DNA of 64,000 bases from Lamellibrachia satsuma (GCA_033239005.1 BSQZ01000009.1:3452752-3516751), one strand, 5' to 3'; positions 1 through 11,600 are shown, counted from the first letter of the stretch. Program-made: numbers and translations. The notes: generated by a model not told the origin, from the letters alone.

Positions 1-714
1 GTAATAATGGCATTTTAACTAATAATATACCATGTCGAGCTCCCGAGAACTAAGGATTCTGACCGATTCATCTAATCATGGAAATCTAATGGTCTAACGC
101 TTGGGGATCAAAATCTGGGATCTTCAGAAGCATGGGATCCCGCTAAATCCACGACTGTCATTCAAAAGGATGAAAACGTAGCCGTCAGAGGGAGCCACAT
201 GCAGCTCCAGTTGGGAGCAAATGATTTTAGCGCGAGCGGTAAACCGCTCCGTTGATGATTGATTAACACTAGCAATAGGGAGTCAGAGCAATTGCTCTCC
301 TAAAAATTATACCCAACATAATTTGCATGATTATCGGAGAATATAGGCTGGCACAAATAAATTTAATAATAGTATAGTGCCAAATAAGGTGCGTTTAGGG
401 TGGCATTTTTCATCAAATAAATACGTGTATAGGGACGCTTATTCGGCACTCAAGAGTAAGATAATTTTATTTATTTATCGACCTAACTATCATCGATTAG
501 AGCAGTGTCATTCACGGATTCAGCATTTTTAAATAACTACGTCCAGGGCTACGCGGTAGCGCCACCTATCAATTACTATTTGGGACTGTTTTCCTGCCTA
601 TTCACTATTTCGTGATACTATCGCGATAGTTTTATAACTATCGTGATACTATCACGATAGTTATACAACAATCGTAATACCACCACAATAATAAAACTAT
701 CCCAGACAGTCACC
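1..714. other. Non-coding flank with a short perfect hairpin
   Basis: No coding exon is supported here. The clearest structure is an inverted repeat at 634-664: two 14-base arms (634-647 and 651-664) separated by 3 bases. The neighbouring bases 601-632 repeat parts of the same CGATAGT motif. The block may be the end of a small DNA element, but no second copy is seen in the window. Confidence 0.5.
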
Positions 715-872
715 CCTATCATTTATACAGCTGAGTGAACTGAGGCAATGTAGAGTGAACAAAATTGCCAAAGTTTCGAAACGGCTACAAAAGGATTCGA
801 ACCCTGGTCCTCTCGATTGAAAGTCCAATGTTCTAACCACGCCACGACGTGCATGACAGGAGCTTGCGTGGG
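715..872 (-). mobile_element. tRNA-derived SINE
   Basis: Read on the minus strand, the block starts with a tRNA-like head: an A-box-like segment, an anticodon-arm-like segment and a clear B box (GGTTCGAATCC). It is followed by the shared body that runs into GTTCACT and ends in a CAGCTGTATAAATGA-like stretch. The head resembles the SINEs at 24.4 kb and 36.9 kb. The short open frame across it is a by-product of the SINE. Confidence 0.8.
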
Positions 873-1535
873 TTTAGTGCTGGCAGTAACGTCATACCTG
901 CACACCTCAGCTTACATGTGTAGTTCAGTGTCTTTGCGGACAGGTAAGAATCCATTGCTAAGCTGGCTAACAAGCAGGTCAACATTACAACTGCCTTTGG
1001 CCATAATTACGACAAAAAGCAAAAATTACTGGCCATAGGAACACTATTAATTAAATGCTGGCCCACTACTGGAGACATAGGCTACTATTGTGAAAGTCTA
1101 CAGAGTGGTGCCCAAAATGAGGGTAATCCTGTTGTATTAAAGAAGACACTGATCAACAATACATACCGTGTTTCCTGCGATGGTAACTGAAACCACACTC
1201 CCCGAATCCATAACTGAAATACAAAATGCATATACATATTGCTGCTGAAATTAATATAAGCAAAGTTATTTTACAATAAAAAAATCAGATTCTGAACCTT
1301 TAATAAATTCATATTGCTCTGGACATTAATATCACTAGTGCTTCCATCTGGTGATCAAAACAATAACTATGCCACTGCATAAACCTATAATTATTATAAC
1401 TCAACAAATTGTTTTACCTATGGCTATAACACAAATTTGGTTTCATGGAGACTAGCAGATCGTTTGCTTAGCATCGTACATTGATGTATTTCCCTCCAAT
1501 TTTTTTATTGTTTATTTTTTCCGATCATATTTCAT
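873..1535. other. Intergenic or 3' intronic sequence, nothing recognised
   Basis: AT-rich sequence with no supported exon on either strand. It could be intronic for the minus-strand gene that begins near 6.2 kb, because that gene's last visible exon (2604-2703) ends in a splice donor and its 3' exons must lie at lower coordinates or outside the window. Confidence 0.4.
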
Positions 1536-1539
1536 ATTA

Positions 1540-1690
1540 TGATGAAAGTGGAACAAATTATGTTCTGCTATAATGATGTCAGTAGGTTGTGCGTCCCTGC
1601 GTCGTATGTGATGGTCACTGCATAATGGATGAGGACATTTCATGGATATGTATCCACTGGTCAACGTACTACAAAGTTTCATGTACGGTA
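1540..1690 (+). mobile_element. Old copy of the 46.1-kb TIR element (internal part)
   Basis: The plus strand here aligns by eye, with gaps, to the minus strand of 46600-46760. Both contain a TATGATGAAA start, then a GTATGTRATGGTC core and a GGATGAG-AC-TT segment followed by GTGGAT-like sequence. The copy at 46.1-46.6 kb is bounded by terminal inverted repeats; this one shows no clear ends. Open frames through it on both strands are explained by the repeat and are not called as genes. Confidence 0.5.
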
Positions 1691-2116
1691 GATGGGGTCT
1701 GGTGTCAAATAACATCGGCTGAACATAGTATTGAACACAGATGTTTTGAGAGCATCCCCCAGATACGGAAAACGCACATACCATTGACACATGCATGGGC
1801 TCCACGTGTTCGCACCTGTACAGGACAGCAGTCACTGACAGAGGATGAAGACATCGCAATATCACCAATCACTTGCTCAAGGCCAGCTAAAACACCAGCA
1901 TTGTTGTTTCTTATATCAACACTGTCATAACTTATAAAATATAATTCTGAATGCTATACACCAATTAGTTGAATATAAAATCAAAGCACGATTCAAAGAA
2001 AAATTTAAGGATTAATGCTAAGGACTGAAAACAGTCATATGTATAAATCAAGCAGCAAACAAATTACAATTAAATTATATTAAATTAAAATAGATATCAA
2101 TATTATCAACCAGGGT

Positions 2117-2400
2117 TGTTTGATTTAAATCATTTGATTTAAATCATGATTTAAATCACTAGAAAAAAAATGTATTTATAATTTTTTTTACTTCCGATTT
2201 TTTTTAATTGCTGATTTATATGAACTTAACACAGTTTTGCGTGTTTTTTAATACAAAAGCACAAAGTGCAGTTGTATTGACACCAGATAGCCTGATAGTC
2301 AAATATTTTATGACATTGTGTATACCAGATTAAAAAAAATCAAATAAATAAAAAAAAATCAAATAAATAAATCCGATTTAAATTTTAAAAAATCTGTTAT
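2117..2400 (-). mobile_element. AT-rich interspersed element (short copy)
   Basis: The sequence from about 2190 to 2330 is the reverse complement, imperfectly, of 9690-9855. Shared landmarks are the ACACCAGATAGCCTGA motif and the ATTGCTGATTTATATGAA motif. The ends are runs of GATTTAAATCA-type palindromes and A/T tracts. The two copies lie in opposite orientation, and this one lacks most of the interior of the 9.1-9.9 kb copy. Confidence 0.65.
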
Positions 2401-2603
2401 CAACATACCAATCCATGGCATAACATTGCTTGAGTTCATTAAAAATGCATGAAGCATTCGAGAGAACAAATATTTGAAAATGAGTTTTCTACAGCTATGT
2501 TCTCATTTGTCATGGGAAGACAAAAGACTAATCAGGATCATCTGGAACAAATTTGGATGTGGAAATTCGCCCCTGTCGGCATCCACAACCAAACCATGCC
2601 TAC

Positions 2604-2703
2604 CGAGATCATGCGGCAGATCAGAAACAGACGTGGTAGAGTTGGACATTATTCGATTCTCTGACTCGACAAGTGCCAGGGCAAAATCTCTGTCCATCTC
2701 TTC
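2604..2703 (-). CDS. Exon 4 of the SIM/UIM-like gene
   Basis: A 100-base exon between acceptor CTGTTACAG and donor ATCTCG|GTAGGC. It starts in phase 0 with EEMDRDFALALVES, which continues the acidic/Ala/Leu pattern of exon 3 so that the helix reads smoothly across the junction. It ends in phase 1, so at least one more coding exon lies at lower coordinates. Confidence 0.7.
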
Positions 2704-5700
2704 CTGTAACAGTGAATTAACTCAAAGTAGAATGGTGCATAAATTGAAAATGGGGAAATCACAGTCAGATTTGACTTATTCATGGCTGCACCGTCAGCAC
2801 CCACAGCCCCATATGCTTTAGTGTTGGGGCCTTGGCACGTGAATCATGGTATATGAGGAAGTTTACATGTAGTTTGCAAGTGTAACAGGGCCTGAGGCGT
2901 CATGAATATCACTTCATTTCATACTGAAATGTAAACCTGACGGTAAACCCCATTATGTTTTATAAATTGGCTTATGAAATATGTAATCCCTACTGTAATC
3001 AAGCTCTAAATATGCCTAAATAAACAACATTCTTACCTCGTTTTTTTCTATGCTACTACATTCATATATTTATTTAAAATAGTGTGTTTTTGCATACTTT
3101 GTTGGTCCAAATAACACCACAGGTTGCATCTGCAGTGAGCGATAACATAAGCATATGACGCTCGCTGCAGAAGACGCTGTTGCAATGTGGCGTTTCTTGG
3201 ACTGAAAAAGTGCCCAAAAAATCAATATTTTTTAAAGAATACTGTATGTGAAATGGTGCTTCATGTCAAAATACAAGACAATGAAAACATAAAGAAGTAT
3301 CAGGTCAGCAGATCCGTAAACCAACTAATAAAAATTAAAAGGCCTAAGGAGAATAAAAAATCAATTAGTAGAAAGTGACAATATGAAGCATTACGGTAAT
3401 AAAATATTTATTTTTTAATGCAAAGAAGTATTCAGTAGTCTTTGCAAACTATTCAGCATGTGCAGATGTCTGCCAACATAACACAGTATCATCAGTAAAC
3501 GTTACTAATACTCAACCTTCCTAACGGTTCCTGTTAGGGTGGCAACACATGAACTACCAAAGGGCCCAACTAAATCACACAAATACGACTTGAGAGACAA
3601 CTGGAACAAGTGGCATGTTCAGGACACAGTCTGTAGTCTGTGAGCTACCCGACATAATTAGACCTACTTGTAGTCTGCGAGCCATCGCCTCGTCCTGTTC
3701 TAATTGACCAATGACATGGGCCATGTTCACATCACTTCCATGGCTGCTTCGTTTCTCTACCAAAGCAAACAGAATACTGACCATTTTACCAAGTTTAATT
3801 GTAAAGGTGACTGCTCATGCTGCTGGACTATGATTAATAATGAATCAATCCTTGACAACAAGAAAGCAGAGTCGCCATACTCTGCCTTTCTGTGACAATG
3901 ACAATGAGATGATTCTGCGATGATGAACCAATCACAAAACTGCCATAATAAACTGTTCAACTAGAGCAGTTCACCAGCAGAATGAAAGTCAGTTAAATGA
4001 AACCATCAAGACAAACCTAAACCCATGTATTGTGAGCCTTACCTCGACCAGGTTGCCTTGTGTGCGAGTGTGTGTGTCTCCTCGCTGATGATCCAAAGTC
4101 GTCAGTGAGGTAGACTGCTGCTGGCCTCCGTGACCCTCTGTCCCGCCTTGCCACTGGTACAGGTGTCTTTGTTAAGTCTATCAAGCTACCAGCAGGCACA
4201 AAACCTGGGTAACAAGCCATGCCATCTGTGTCCGGAGACTTATGCCGCTTGCCTTTGCGTGGAAGAACTTTTGCACTACTTTCTGTCGCAGACACTGAAT
4301 GCCAATTGGCAGACGCTGAAGAAGTTCCAGTACCAGACATCAACTTGTGTTTTCTGTGATGCGGTTTCATGTGACGATGTTTTTGATGAAGGAAAGAATT
4401 TGGAGGAGAGCCAGATGGTGGAGACATGACATCAGGCCACGTAGACGATGGTACAATCTCTGTGCGTCCTGCAAATCTACATGACGCTGGGTTCCATCTG
4501 CTGAATTTTTTGTGCTGATCACCATTGATGCATCTCTTTGCTGTTGAACATTCTCCAAGTGTTCTCGGCTTCTCAAACAATTGATGTACATCATGAGAAT
4601 TGACAAGAGAAGAAGCAGCCTGTGAAACAGTCCCGCCACACAATGTGTCTGTTTCAAGCAGTGGCTGTTTCATGGCACCATTCTGGAAAAGGCGCTTCTT
4701 AGGACTGTGTTTAGGAGACACTGTATAGTTGCTCTCTGAAGTGTTCTGTAGGCATTCAGATCCACAAATTGTACTTTTTGAAGAGCTACTGGGTTCAGAT
4801 GAGAGGACTAGCACATCACTGTTGTCTTCAATGTGGTAACTATCCGTGGAGTCGCAATCCAACAATCCGATGTAGTTTGCAATGTCAGAGATATCTGAAG
4901 TTCTGCTATTCTCAAAAATATTTTCTGTTTTTAAACTGGATGACAATTCACATTCCTTTGATGTAACATCTTTTGTTTGGATGGTGTCATCATGGTAGTC
5001 AATCGTATGTGACCCATGACTTACATCATCTGTAGGCAAGTCATATTTTGCTGATTCTTCACTCGTAGTTGGACGTTGTTTCTGCGTGTCATAAAACGTG
5101 CTGTTACAATCGGTACGTCCATTCAATTTCATGGAATGTTTGCTAAAAAATTCTGTAATTCCAGCAGCTGTTGTAGAAAGTGTCAACTCTAAGTTGTCAG
5201 AACCAGCGTCTGTTTGACAATTTCTGGCAGCAAAATCAGGTGACAGGGTTGAACTCTCCTCACATTTGCCATTGGCTACTTTGCTTTCTGGCAGATCAGG
5301 CACACTGACAGACGAGGCGATCTTTCCACTTAACTTCACTTTTCTTTTCCGACCATTGAATACTGGACTGAAAATGGAAATAAAAGCAAACATCAGCAAA
5401 TAGTTTAGTATTTATGCAGCAACATAGGTAGTCTCAGTGTTCAAATTCAATGTCATAAAATGCCGTCCATCACACATACCATTTTTCTCAACTGCCAAGG
5501 CAGTAAATTGTGGGAATAGTTTGGACATAGATTCCTCAACATAATAATGATCAGTCTTCAGTTGATTTACTGCATACAACTCCTTCTGGGGCTAACAGCA
5601 TAACCTCATGGATTTTATTCTGTTACAGTAATTTTCTGTGTAGAAAATAATACTTTATTCTGACCTTTTACTTTTATATATATTATATTATGACATCCCT

Positions 5701-6232
5701 GGTTTGGTATTTGTCTTTGTAAACAATTAACAAAGTGGTTATTTGTACCGCAGTGGTGTACCGAACAGTAATCTAATTCACTTGGGACAAAATATACTAC
5801 AATTGGTGATATTGTGGTCATGTATTGATGATTTGGAAAATGCATTTCTCCCAGCACAGACACCTCAAACCAACCATGACTCATGTAACTATATGATATC
5901 GTTCTAGATGCACTGACAAGATATAGTTAATTTCATTATTAAAATGTAATTAATGTTTTAGTCAATTTGACTCAAATATATAATTCATGATTTATTCAAT
6001 TTGACTCAAATATTTTTCAAGTTTTAGTCAATGTAACAAAAATATAATTTAAGTTGCTACTGACCTTGGAGTGTCGGGTATAACTAATAAACTTCCATCG
6101 TCTGTCGAGTCTGACCAATCCATGGGAGATGCAGACTCATCAGACTTGGCTCTTTTGTGCTTATTTCGTCTTTGTTCCTTGTGGATTCTTGCCATCAAAC
6201 TTCTCTCCACATCCATTTTAGGCTGAGATATC
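2604..6232 (-). CDS. Serine-rich protein with SUMO-interacting-like and UIM-like motifs (3' end not in window)
   Basis: Four minus-strand exons join in phase: 6232-6065, 5367-4043, 3756-3668 and 2703-2604. The likely start is ATG at 6216-6214, with A at -3 and G at +4; the first 16 bases of that exon would be 5' UTR. The visible protein is about 555 residues: a basic N-terminus (HKEQRRNKHKR), a long acidic Ser/Thr-rich middle, a His/Lys-rich stretch, then a basic region. SUMO-interacting-like motifs are LLVIPD in exon 1, DVLVLSSE in exon 2 and SLIDLT near the end of exon 2. Exons 3 and 4 create a helix containing DEAMARRLQEEMDRDFALAL, which looks like a ubiquitin-interacting or E3-associated helix. 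I do not recognise the orthologue. Function as a SUMO-targeted ubiquitin ligase is an inference only: the RING domain that would prove it is not visible, and the last exon ends in a donor, so the gene continues leftward. Confidence 0.75.
3668..3756 (-). CDS. Exon 3 of the SIM/UIM-like gene
   Basis: An 89-base exon between acceptor GCTTTGGTAG and donor CTACAA|GTAGGT. Its two leading bases complete the codon left by exon 2. It encodes the first half of the UIM-like helix (GQLEQDEAMARRLQ) and ends in phase 0. Confidence 0.7.
4043..5367 (-). CDS. Exon 2 (large) of the SIM/UIM-like gene
   Basis: A 1,325-base exon open throughout, far longer than expected by chance in this AT-rich region. The acceptor is CCATTTTCAG and the donor is CGAG|GTAAGG. 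It carries an NLS-like GRKRKVKL at its start, many Ser/Thr/Asp residues, SPKHSPKKRLF, a His/Lys-rich HKHRHMKPHHRKHK cluster and the SUMO-interacting-like SLIDLTKTP followed by a basic RRDRGSRRP. It ends in phase 1. Confidence 0.85.
6065..6232 (-). CDS. Exon 1 (first coding) of the SIM/UIM-like gene
   Basis: The acceptor is TTTTAG before 6232 and the donor is CCAAG|GTCAGT after 6065. It encodes MDVERSLMARIHKEQ at the N-terminus and ends with an acidic MDWSDSTDDGS stretch and a VIPDTP motif. The exon ends with two bases of a codon, which the next exon completes to serine. A non-coding first exon must exist upstream if the acceptor is used; it was not found. Confidence 0.7.
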
Positions 6233-7500
6233 CTAAAACAAATTTGATAATTCCCTGAAATAATTAAATCTCAGTATGAATGAAGATAACTAAAGCTATG
6301 CTAAAAAAAATACATACTTATTTCGATCTTGACAATTAATTTTAAGAATACCAGCCTAATGACCAATTGTTTTGTATATGCTTCTTTAAAAATATGGTTC
6401 ATAATTAGCAGAAAAGGATCAACATGCAGTAATAAATTATTTGCCAATGCGAGTGAAAACAATTCAAAGTTCACTGGTCGCGAAGTTGGTTGGTTCGGCC
6501 CATGAGGATGGTTGCTAGGTATCGCATTAGATGGTACTTTTTTTGTCACTGCCTGTTTTAAATCGGTTCCTTGTTGCCACGAGTGCTTGTTTATAATTTA
6601 TAGTGCTTGTATGAACAAAAGGTTTCATAATATTTTAACACTGAAGTGGTTCCGGACCTATATAAGCATTGCAATTGGGCAATAATATAGTTCGGTTTGG
6701 TCTTCACGCCGGCTGGGTTATCAGCAGCACAGGTCGTTGGGGCTGTCCCCTTATAATCTGTATACTAATTAAGCCTTTCAACAAGACGTTCTTGTATACC
6801 CAGTATCGCCCTGGGGTGAAGACTTCTAACTTACATCTTGTCAATCCTCATGTAGTGCTCACTGATTGAACGACTGAACATACCATAGATATTAATTATT
6901 ACCACTATATATCTATGAACATACTATATTTTTATTTATTTTATCTTTGATGTCAAACCTCAATTTTTTCTATACATATACTTAATTATTTTACAATACA
7001 GATATGTTTAGAAGACTTTTACAACATTTCAGTCTGGTGTGGCTAGTCTAACCATCATCAACAGTGTTCCTAGCACTTTACGTCAACATGCAGTTTTCGT
7101 ATGTGGTTATCTCATTGTTTGCCATCACAGTTGTATCTTTTGGTTGTCAACACCCGCCCCCGTGGGCTCACCCTAATAATTCTCATGAAGAGAGCCCGTG
7201 CCTAAGCACTAATGTCCTAAACTTGAAGTTATCCAAAAGTACCATTGCATTCTTTCGTGTGATGATAATAATAGGTTCTTACACTGAGCATTATACACAA
7301 TGTGCTTGTTCACAAACATGGCACTCAACGTCGTACAGAGACAGTTTAGTTTCATTGATACTTACCAAAGAAAATATACTGACTAGGAGGCGTATAATCA
7401 GCATAGGTTTATACAAAGTCACCATTCCAAACCCTAATAGTAATACAAAGCTAACGCTTTCCTACTTATGCATTCTACTAATTGTCACTGCTAACGACAC
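6233..7500. other. 5' flank of the minus-strand gene; no other gene seen
   Basis: AT-rich sequence presumably containing the promoter and non-coding first exon of the minus-strand gene. A CCTAGCAACC motif near 6510-6525 resembles half of an RFX X-box, but half-sites are common and this is not called. An open frame of 147 codons at 7064-7507 shows no domain, repeat or splice context that would support it. Confidence 0.4.
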
Positions 7501-7505
7501 AGAAT

Positions 7506-7836
7506 AAACCCTGGTCCTTGCAGGCCTAGGCATCCCTGTCAGTTGTAAACCCTGGTCCTTGCAGGCCTAGACATCCCTATCAGGTGTGAACCCTGGTCCT
7601 GTCAGTTGTGAAATCTAGTCCTTGCAGGCCTAGACATCCCTGTCAGTTGTGAACCCTGGTCCTTGCAGACCTAGGCATCCCTGTCAGTTGTGAACCCTGA
7701 TCCTTGCAGGCCTAGACATCCCTATCAGGTGTGAACCCTGGTCCTGTCAGTTGTGAACTCTAGTCCTTGCAGGCCTAGACATACCTGTCAGTTGTGAACC
7801 CTGATCCTTGCAAGCCTAGGCATCCCTGTCAGTTGT
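7506..7836 (+). repeat. 41-bp minisatellite with short variant units
   Basis: About eight tandem units of roughly 41 bases, each built on CCCTGGTCCTTGCAGGCC plus TAGACATCCC plus TGTCAGTTGTG. Two units are shortened by about 18 bases, and the long-short order recurs, giving a higher-order repeat. It directly precedes a LINE copy. Confidence 0.85.
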
Positions 7837-8135
7837 GAGACAAAGCTGTTACTTGGAGCCAGAAGGGTGTCAGATGTGATAACTGCTTTGAATGGTATCA
7901 TACCGATTGCATAACCATGACCATGCACAGTTATGAAGAGCTCAACCATACAGGAGTGCTCTGGATTTGCTACCTAACTACTCTTTAATCCAGTTGGACT
8001 GTCGAAAGGTTTTCATAGCTTACTGTTTAGCATCACTGAATGAAGAGCAGCTAGGAATACCTAAAGCTGCTTCATCGCCACTCTCCAAGCAAGTGTAACA
8101 CTACACACAACACCAACAAAGTCAGACCAAGTTCA

Positions 8136-8990
8136 GTGAGACATCTCGTAATAAACTGTCAAAGCATCAAAGCCAGACAAGAGTCATTGGCCACGTGTAT
8201 TGACACACACCAACCACGTATAGTCATAGGAACTGAATCTTGGCTAGACAATACCATCTTTAACGGTGAAATCTTTCCAGATAATTTCACTGCATTCCGC
8301 AAAGATCATGACTCAAACAAAGGTGACGGAGGAGTATTCATTGCTCTTTGCAACGACCTAATTGGTACTCATCAGATCAAGTTTGACATGGACTGTGAGA
8401 TAATTTTGATTAAACTGCAACTTGCAGGCTGTAAATCAGTTCTCGTAGGGTCATTCTACCGTCCACCAGACGAGAATGATACAAAATACCTTGAGGATCA
8501 ACGAAACTCTCTGTCCAAGATAAACATCCACAAGGGCATGACTGTCTGCTTGGGAGGAGATTTCAACCTGGGAGACATCCTGTGGGAATCCCACTCACTA
8601 GAGACCAGAAGACTAAGAGGAGACCAAATAGAAGTATTTAAAATAGTGAACGGTTATGAGGATGTTGATAGGAATATGTTCTTCAAACTTAAAGAAGGCA
8701 GTAGAACCAGAGGACACAAAGCAGCATTAGTTAAGAAGCAGTGTAGGTTGGACATGAGAAAGTACTCTTTCTCACAGAGGGTGATAAATGAATGGAACAA
8801 ATTGCCAAATGATTGTGTTAATGCTAGTAGTGTGAATATGTTTAAAAATAGAATTGACAGATATTTGATAAGGGTGGGCTACACATAGATGAGAAAATTG
8901 TTGGACTCTCGATAAGCCAATGGCTTCCTTGTCCACTTTGATATCTGGAACTTATTGTTTGGGATGGCAATCTTGTTAAATCTTAGACAA
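8136..8990 (+). mobile_element. CR1-like LINE, internally deleted (endonuclease joined to the C-terminal tail)
   Basis: A 250-codon open frame starts with an apurinic-type endonuclease: NCQSIKARQ, GTESWL, GGVFIAL, VGSFYRPP and GGDFNLGDILW. It then jumps, at about ETRRLRGDQ, to the extreme C-terminus of the same LINE family (VFKIVNGYEDVDRNMFF to NRIDRYLIR). The whole reverse transcriptase is missing, yet the frame is kept. The 3' UTR (8888-8990) is the family's conserved block containing CTCGATAAGCCAATGGCTTCC. Other copies of this 3' end lie at 14.0, 14.9, 29.6, 39.5 and 51.5 kb. The product would have no polymerase activity. Confidence 0.85.
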
Positions 8991-9129
8991 GGTTGCAGGA
9001 AGCCAACTATATCAAGGCAACTCATGGACATTACAGATGAATTCTCACTACACCAACTAGTTAAGCGAACCCACAAGAAAGGACAATATACTTGATTTGT
9101 TTGTCATATCCAATCCCACATTCGGTTGA

Positions 9130-9870
9130 AAAGAATCATGATTAAAATAAAAAAAAAACAGATTTTTTTATTTAAATGAGATTTTTTCTATTTCTTTGAT
9201 TTTTTTAAAATCTGGTATATAGACATTTATATAGATGTTTATATTTCTAAACGCTTTCAAACGTTTTCTATTCAAATCGATTTGGGTTCTTGTCTTAATA
9301 GAGGGTACATGATTTTTTTTTAGATAAAGACATTAGACAATGTACACAAGGCCTCACCCCCTGTAGTTGCATAATATGTCTTGGAAAGGAAAGCATGCTG
9401 TGTGTCTGTGGCTGTAGCAGTGCTAATTATTGTTCGCTGAGAGGGTGGATTAGCACCTATCCAGGGTTCTGTGTACTCTAAGGGTCTCCAACCAGACTGC
9501 AAACTGGTACAGTATTAAACAATTGTAGTGCAGACTGTCTCACTTGAGTCAACATACTGAATTGGTAACAACTAGCACAAGCTCTAAATGGACTTCCTCT
9601 GGAAGACAAGTTTGTGTGGCTTGAAGCCACACAAACTTTTCTTCCAGACGCTTCACTGCATTCAAAAAGGAAATAGCTCAGATATACACAATGTCATAAA
9701 ATATTTGACTGTCAGGCTATCTGGTGTCAATACAGCTACACAAGTGTGCGCAATTTTTGCTTTTGTATTAAAAAACATAAAAAAAATTTGTTTATCTCGA
9801 TGCTTGTAAACAATTATTTGTGTTAAATTCATATAAATCAGCAATTAAAAAAATCGGAAGGCATTTATAG
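9130..9870 (+). mobile_element. AT-rich interspersed element inserted in a LINE (longer copy)
   Basis: This block splits the endonuclease of the surrounding LINE. Its right part (9660-9860) matches 2190-2330 in inverted orientation. Its left end is a run of GATTTTTT tracts. It contains no recognisable protein, so it is likely non-autonomous. The hairpin at 9601-9646 lies inside it. Confidence 0.6.
9601..9646. repeat. Near-perfect palindrome
   Basis: Two 15-base arms (AAGTTTGTGTGGCTT and its exact complement) are separated by a single base, and the outer GGAAGA/TCTTCC bases extend the stem after a mismatch. The total stem is more than 20 base pairs. Confidence 0.85.
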
Positions 9871-11600
9871 ATCAGGTAATGCTAGTTCTAGGCATCAGCG
9901 ATCACGATGGAATCAACAAAACCCAAACTGAACAAACAAAAACCCAGGAAAGCATTCTTGTACAAAAAGGCTAAAGTTAATTACTTGAAAAGTGACCTTA
10001 GTGAAATAAGCGAACTAATAGCATCACCATTAAATGCAAGTAAATGAGCTCATGAACTCTGGTCACAGTTTAAAGAAGGCATCAACAAGGCTATGAAAAA
10101 ACACATACCATCTAAATTTAGTACCAGTAAAAACATACCCCATGGATAAATCACACAGTCAAAATGCAGATTTAGACAAAAACAACGGGGCTTCAACCAT
10201 GCAAACACAGGCGTAGTTCCATCAGACTGGCTCATTGCCAACATATCTCCGATCTTCAAAAAAGGAGATAGATCCACACCTAATAAATACTACCAACCTG
10301 TCTCGCTTATGTCCATATGTTGGAAGGTGCTTGACCACATCCTGTATAGCAACATTATGCAACATCTTGACCATTATAATATCTTAACCAACAAACAACA
10401 TGGATTCCACAAATATCACTCTTGCGAGACCTTATGCAGACTATAGATAACCCGGCTCAATCTCTTGACAATAGAACGCAGACAGACTTGGTAATAACGG
10501 ACTTCTTGAAGGCCTTCAATATGGTACTGCACAAATGGTTACCGGTACTTCATAAAATCAACAACTATGGTATCACTGGAAGTACATTAAATTGGATTTA
10601 AAATTTCCGCACTAAAAGGAAGCCAAGGGGTAGTTGTAAATGGAAAGCATTCAGAGTGGATCCATGTTAAGTCAGGGGTGTCCCACGGAACAGTGCCCGG
10701 TCCCTTACTTTTTCTTATGTACATTAACGATTTTTCAAATAACATCAAATCCATCAACTGTCTGCCGATGATTGTGTCACGCATACTCCAATTAGAGACG
10801 CACCAGATTTCCAGCAACTCCAGTCAGATCTCAACACCCTGTCCAAATGGCAGGACACACGGCAGATGAGATTTAATACTTCAAAATGCTTTTTATTACG
10901 TCTGTCACATGCTAGGTCACCCAAACAATTTAAATAAACATTAGGAAACTCAACATTACAAGAAACAACATCGCACTCATACTTAGGTGTAGAAATCACA
11001 CACAGCCTTAAGTGGGGGAATCATGTCAACAGTATTATGGTCAAAGCAAATAGGGTCCTTCGATTTATTAGACATAACCTTTATTCATGTCCCCAAGACA
11101 TCAAATCAAAAGCCTACCAAACCCTTGTTCGCCCACACCTTGAATACTCATCAATAGCCTGGGATCCCTACACACAGGAACTTAAAGATCAAATCGAGAG
11201 AGTCCAAAGAAGATCGGCACACTTTGTATGCAAAGACTACAAGTGAACCAGTAGTGTAACATCAATGCTGAAGTCACTCCAAAGACTACAAGTGAACCAG
11301 CAGTGTAACATCAGTGCTGATGTCCCTCCAATGGGATACCTTAGAAAACAGGAGGAAGGGGGCCAGACTTTCCATGTTCCATAAAATCCACCACGGCCAG
11401 ACTGCCATTCCCGCAGAAGAGAATTCTTACACCCAGTTAAGCGCCACTCCAGAAATCTACATAATCTAACATACCAACCAGCCTCTTTTAACAAACACTG
11501 TCATAAGTACTCTTTCCTCCCACAAACAATAAGTGACTGGAATAAACTACCATTAACCATTGTTAACATATAAAATATCAAGAACTTCAAACAAGAAGCG

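Larger units (their letters stand above)
8995..11600 (+). pseudogene. CR1/Jockey-like LINE, decayed and interrupted
   Basis: Pieces in order on the plus strand: the end of an endonuclease (LMDITDEFSLHQLVKRT-like, about 9010-9110), then, after an AT-rich insertion, GISDHDG (about 9890), the EN-RT linker (about 9915-10200), RT motifs with stops (SDWLIANISPIFKKGD near 10230, a KAFNMVLHKW motif A near 10510, PGPLLFLMYINDFS near 10700), and the C-terminal part (RHNLYSCPQDIKSKAYQT, RPHLEYSSIAWDP, near 11060-11160). Many frameshifts and stops are present, so it is dead. A short stretch at 11240-11310 is duplicated in tandem. Confidence 0.8.

Noticed and set aside
723..1038. Open frames of 60-73 codons on both strands
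   Set aside because: They lie over a tRNA-derived SINE and its flank; the peptide is a translation of the tRNA-like head.
1512..1930. Overlapping frames of 118 and 113 codons with Cys residues
   Set aside because: They overlap a diverged transposon repeat shared with 46.6 kb; the Cys pattern does not fit a zinc finger and there is no splice context. They were considered as the missing RING exon of the minus-strand gene and dropped because the required phase and Cys/His spacing are absent.
7064..7507. 147-codon open frame
   Set aside because: Hydrophobic start only, no domain, no splice signals, no homology recognised; it could be chance.
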